A DNA stretch of 6,826 bases. Origin: Alphaproteobacteria bacterium. GTDB taxonomy: Bacteria; Pseudomonadota; Alphaproteobacteria; ATCC43930; CGMCC-115725. This document shows, piece after piece, positions 5,946 to 6,826 of this stretch. The stretch spans positions 1-6,826 of the forward strand of contig VAZR01000213.1 of the NCBI GenBank assembly GCA_005888515.1, in the 5' to 3' direction. Under the pieces are notes generated by a model, which saw only the letters and a program-made list of their open reading frames with translations, did no database searches and had not been told where the DNA came from. The first letter of the stretch is position 1. The number at the start of each line of letters is the position of its first letter. The translations under genes were made by a program, and so were the position numbers.

Positions 5946-6338
5946 CGGTTCGGGGTAGAGCGTCTCCGGCGCGATCTGCGGTTCGGCGATCACCGCCCAT
6001 TGTCCATCACGCCAGGCATGGAAGAAGCAGCTGCGCCGTCCGGTATGGCAGGCGACGCCTTCCTGATCGACCAACAGCAACAGCGCATCGCCGTCGCAAT
6101 CCAGCCGCAGCTCCTTCAGACGCTGCACCTGCCCGGAGGTCTCGCCCTTGCGCCATAGCGCCTGCCGCGAGCGCGACCAGTAGCAGGCCCGCCCCTCGGC
6201 GAGGGTAATGCGCAGCGACTCGCGGCTCATCCACGCCATCATCAGTAACTCGCCGGTGTCGTGCTGCTGCGCGATGGCCGGGACGAGCCCGTCGGCATCG
6301 AACTTGATCTCGGCCAGCGCCCGCTCGATCGGGTCCAT
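5937..6338 (-). CDS. hisI: Phosphoribosyl-AMP cyclohydrolase
   Basis: The product is 133 residues, a normal length for a stand-alone HisI without the HisE pyrophosphohydrolase domain, as usual in alphaproteobacteria. It opens the adenine-derived ring of phosphoribosyl-AMP in the third step of histidine synthesis, in the cytosol. Conserved features seen: LMMAWMSRESL (32-42), YWSRSRQALWRKGETSG (53-69), the metal-binding Asp cluster D80-C81-D82-G-D84, and the zinc site CHTGRRSCFF (97-106) whose C97 and C104 join C81. All key residues are present. ATG 6338 has a GGAG Shine-Dalgarno about six bases upstream. The frame stays open to 6611, but that extension would be translated from the repeat elements and is not likely real. 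No other his gene lies in the window. Confidence 0.97.
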   Translation of the reverse strand: MDPIERALAEIKFDADGLVPAIAQQHDTGELLMMAWMSRESLRITLAEGRACYWSRSRQALWRKGETSGQVQRLKELRLDCDGDALLLLVDQEGVACHTGRRSCFFHAWRDGQWAVIAEPQIAPETLYPEPRE

Positions 6339-6415
6339 GCTATCTCCACGCAGAGCTTTCCCGGTATCCCGGTGGCGCTCGCGAGATTGCTGTGCGAGAG
6401 CTGGATGTCCCGTGT

Positions 6416-6456
6416 GCGTCCTTCGACTGCTCGCTTCGCTCGCGCTCAGGATGAGG
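6416..6456. repeat. REP-like palindromic element, left member of an inverted pair
   Basis: It begins GCGTCCTTCGA (6416-6426) and ends CTCAGGATGAGG (6445-6456), both perfect reverse complements of the ends of the element at 6485-6527. The middle (6427-6444) no longer forms a clean hairpin: GCTCGC is repeated directly rather than inverted. This end sequence resembles the short palindromic repeats found in many copies in Bradyrhizobium- and Rhodopseudomonas-type genomes. Confidence 0.8.
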
Positions 6457-6484
6457 CTCTTTCTAGAATGCCACCAACAACGTA

Positions 6485-6527
6485 CCTCATCCTGAGGAGG
6501 CCGCGAAGCGGCCGTCTCGAAGGACGC
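6485..6527. repeat. REP-like palindromic element, right member of an inverted pair
   Basis: It runs CCTCATCCTGAG (6485-6496) to TCGAAGGACGC (6517-6527). The centre is a perfect hairpin, GGCCGC-GAA-GCGGCC (6499-6513). With the left copy it forms a BIME-like pair separated by 28 bp, which contains the 8-bp palindrome TTCTAGAA (6461-6468). In RNA the pair could fold into one long imperfect stem. Confidence 0.85.
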
Positions 6528-6609
6528 AGAGCGGCATTGCAGTACGACGTTGTACCCAGGACCCGGAATCTCCCCGGGGCGCAAATCCTTGTAGGCCACT
6601 GAGCCCGGC

Positions 6610-6654
6610 ATTAGGTTGGCGCCGCTCTCAAAAACAAGAGCGAATTAGGTTGGC
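6610..6654 (+). repeat. 11-bp direct repeat flanking a hairpin, upstream of the LivG-type gene
   Basis: ATTAGGTTGGC occurs at 6610-6620 and again at 6644-6654, a 34-bp period. Between the copies lies CGCTCT (6623-6628), an A-rich loop and AGAGCG (6637-6642), a perfect 6-bp stem. The second copy ends 22 bases before the GTG start at 6677. It could be a two-site operator or a leader element; no T-run follows, so a terminator is unlikely. The rest of the 6339-6676 gap holds the REP pair, a near-palindrome at 6542-6555 and no convincing gene. Confidence 0.6.
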
Positions 6655-6676
6655 TCTGTAGGAACAGGGACGAGCC

Positions 6677-6826
6677 GTGTCGGATCTGATCCTCGAAACC
6701 CAGGGCCTGACCAAGGAATTCCGCGGCTTCACCGCCGTCCGCGGGGTGGATTTGCAGGTCCGGCGCGGCACAATCCACGCGTTGATCGGGCCAAACGGCG
6801 CCGGCAAGACCACCGTCTTCAACCTG
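6677..6826 (+). CDS. ABC transporter ATP-binding protein, LivG-like (branched-chain amino acid type), 3' part cut by window edge
   Basis: The first 50 residues are present. LTKEFRGFTAVRGVDLQVRRGTIHALIGPNGAGKTT contains the A-loop region and the Walker A motif GPNGAGKT (38-45). The (L)TKxFxGxxAVxGVDL pattern and IHALIGPNGAGKTTxFNL are typical of LivG, the ATPase of HAAT-family branched-chain amino acid or similar importers; related transporters for amides, urea or aromatic acids cannot be excluded. The start is GTG 6677, preceded by AGGGA (6666-6670). An in-frame TAG at 6659-6661 rules out a longer N-terminus. The remaining motifs (Q-loop, signature, Walker B) and any livH, livM, livF and livK partners lie beyond the window. 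Confidence 0.92.
   Translation, partial: MSDLILETQGLTKEFRGFTAVRGVDLQVRRGTIHALIGPNGAGKTTVFNL

Noticed and set aside
6208..6602. Plus-strand open frames opposite hisI and across the repeats
   Set aside because: They are antisense to conserved hisI codons and run into REP sequence; the translation looks like the usual REP artefact and has no Shine-Dalgarno.
6339..6611. Open N-terminal extension of hisI through the REP elements
   Set aside because: HisI proteins begin near the 6338 ATG, which has its own Shine-Dalgarno; the extension would be made only of repeat-encoded residues.
1..6826. CRISPR array, tRNA, rRNA, transposase or integrase
   Set aside because: I saw no regularly spaced repeats, no tRNA-like arms with CCA context, no rRNA core sequences and no recombinase motifs in any frame.

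Overview
The window is GC-rich, densely coded bacterial chromosome. It looks alphaproteobacterial, most likely Hyphomicrobiales (Bradyrhizobium/Rhodopseudomonas-like). Three things suggest this: a perfect match to the alphaproteobacterial general-stress sigma factor (EcfG) promoter, a gene trio typical of that order (YqjD-like protein, holin-superfamily protein, DUF3618 protein), and short palindromic REP-like repeats of the kind common in Bradyrhizobium-type genomes. The order-level call is inference; no rRNA or other marker gene is present.

Layout. 1-970 (minus): a periplasmic substrate-binding protein of the NMT1/THI5 (NitT/TauT-like) class, running off the left edge. 1134-1988 (plus): a two-domain universal stress protein, transcribed divergently from it. 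2017-2805 (minus): a class I SAM-dependent methyltransferase, convergent with the stress protein. 3001-3243 (plus): a small, very hydrophilic protein. 3410-5300 (plus): three overlapping membrane-protein genes forming one operon, with a GGAAC-N17-CGTT promoter at 3323-3348 and a strong intrinsic terminator at 5323-5365. 5478-5927 (plus): a small exported four-cysteine protein of unknown function. 5937-6338 (minus): hisI, phosphoribosyl-AMP cyclohydrolase. 6339-6676: a gene-free stretch with an inverted pair of REP-like elements and a direct repeat flanking a hairpin. 6677-6826 (plus): the first 50 codons of a LivG-type ABC transporter ATPase, running off the right edge.

How it fits together. 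The centre of the window (about 1134-5300) reads as a stress and envelope block: a universal stress protein, a small hydrophilic protein and an EcfG-controlled operon of membrane-anchored proteins. The three operon products share a helix-plus-membrane-anchor design that recalls the enterobacterial yqjD-yqjE-yqjK cluster. The flanks are ordinary metabolism and transport. I see no CRISPR array, transposase, phage structural gene, tRNA or rRNA. I did not find a clearly new multi-gene system; the most distinctive unit is the EcfG-driven anchor operon with its leader hairpin.
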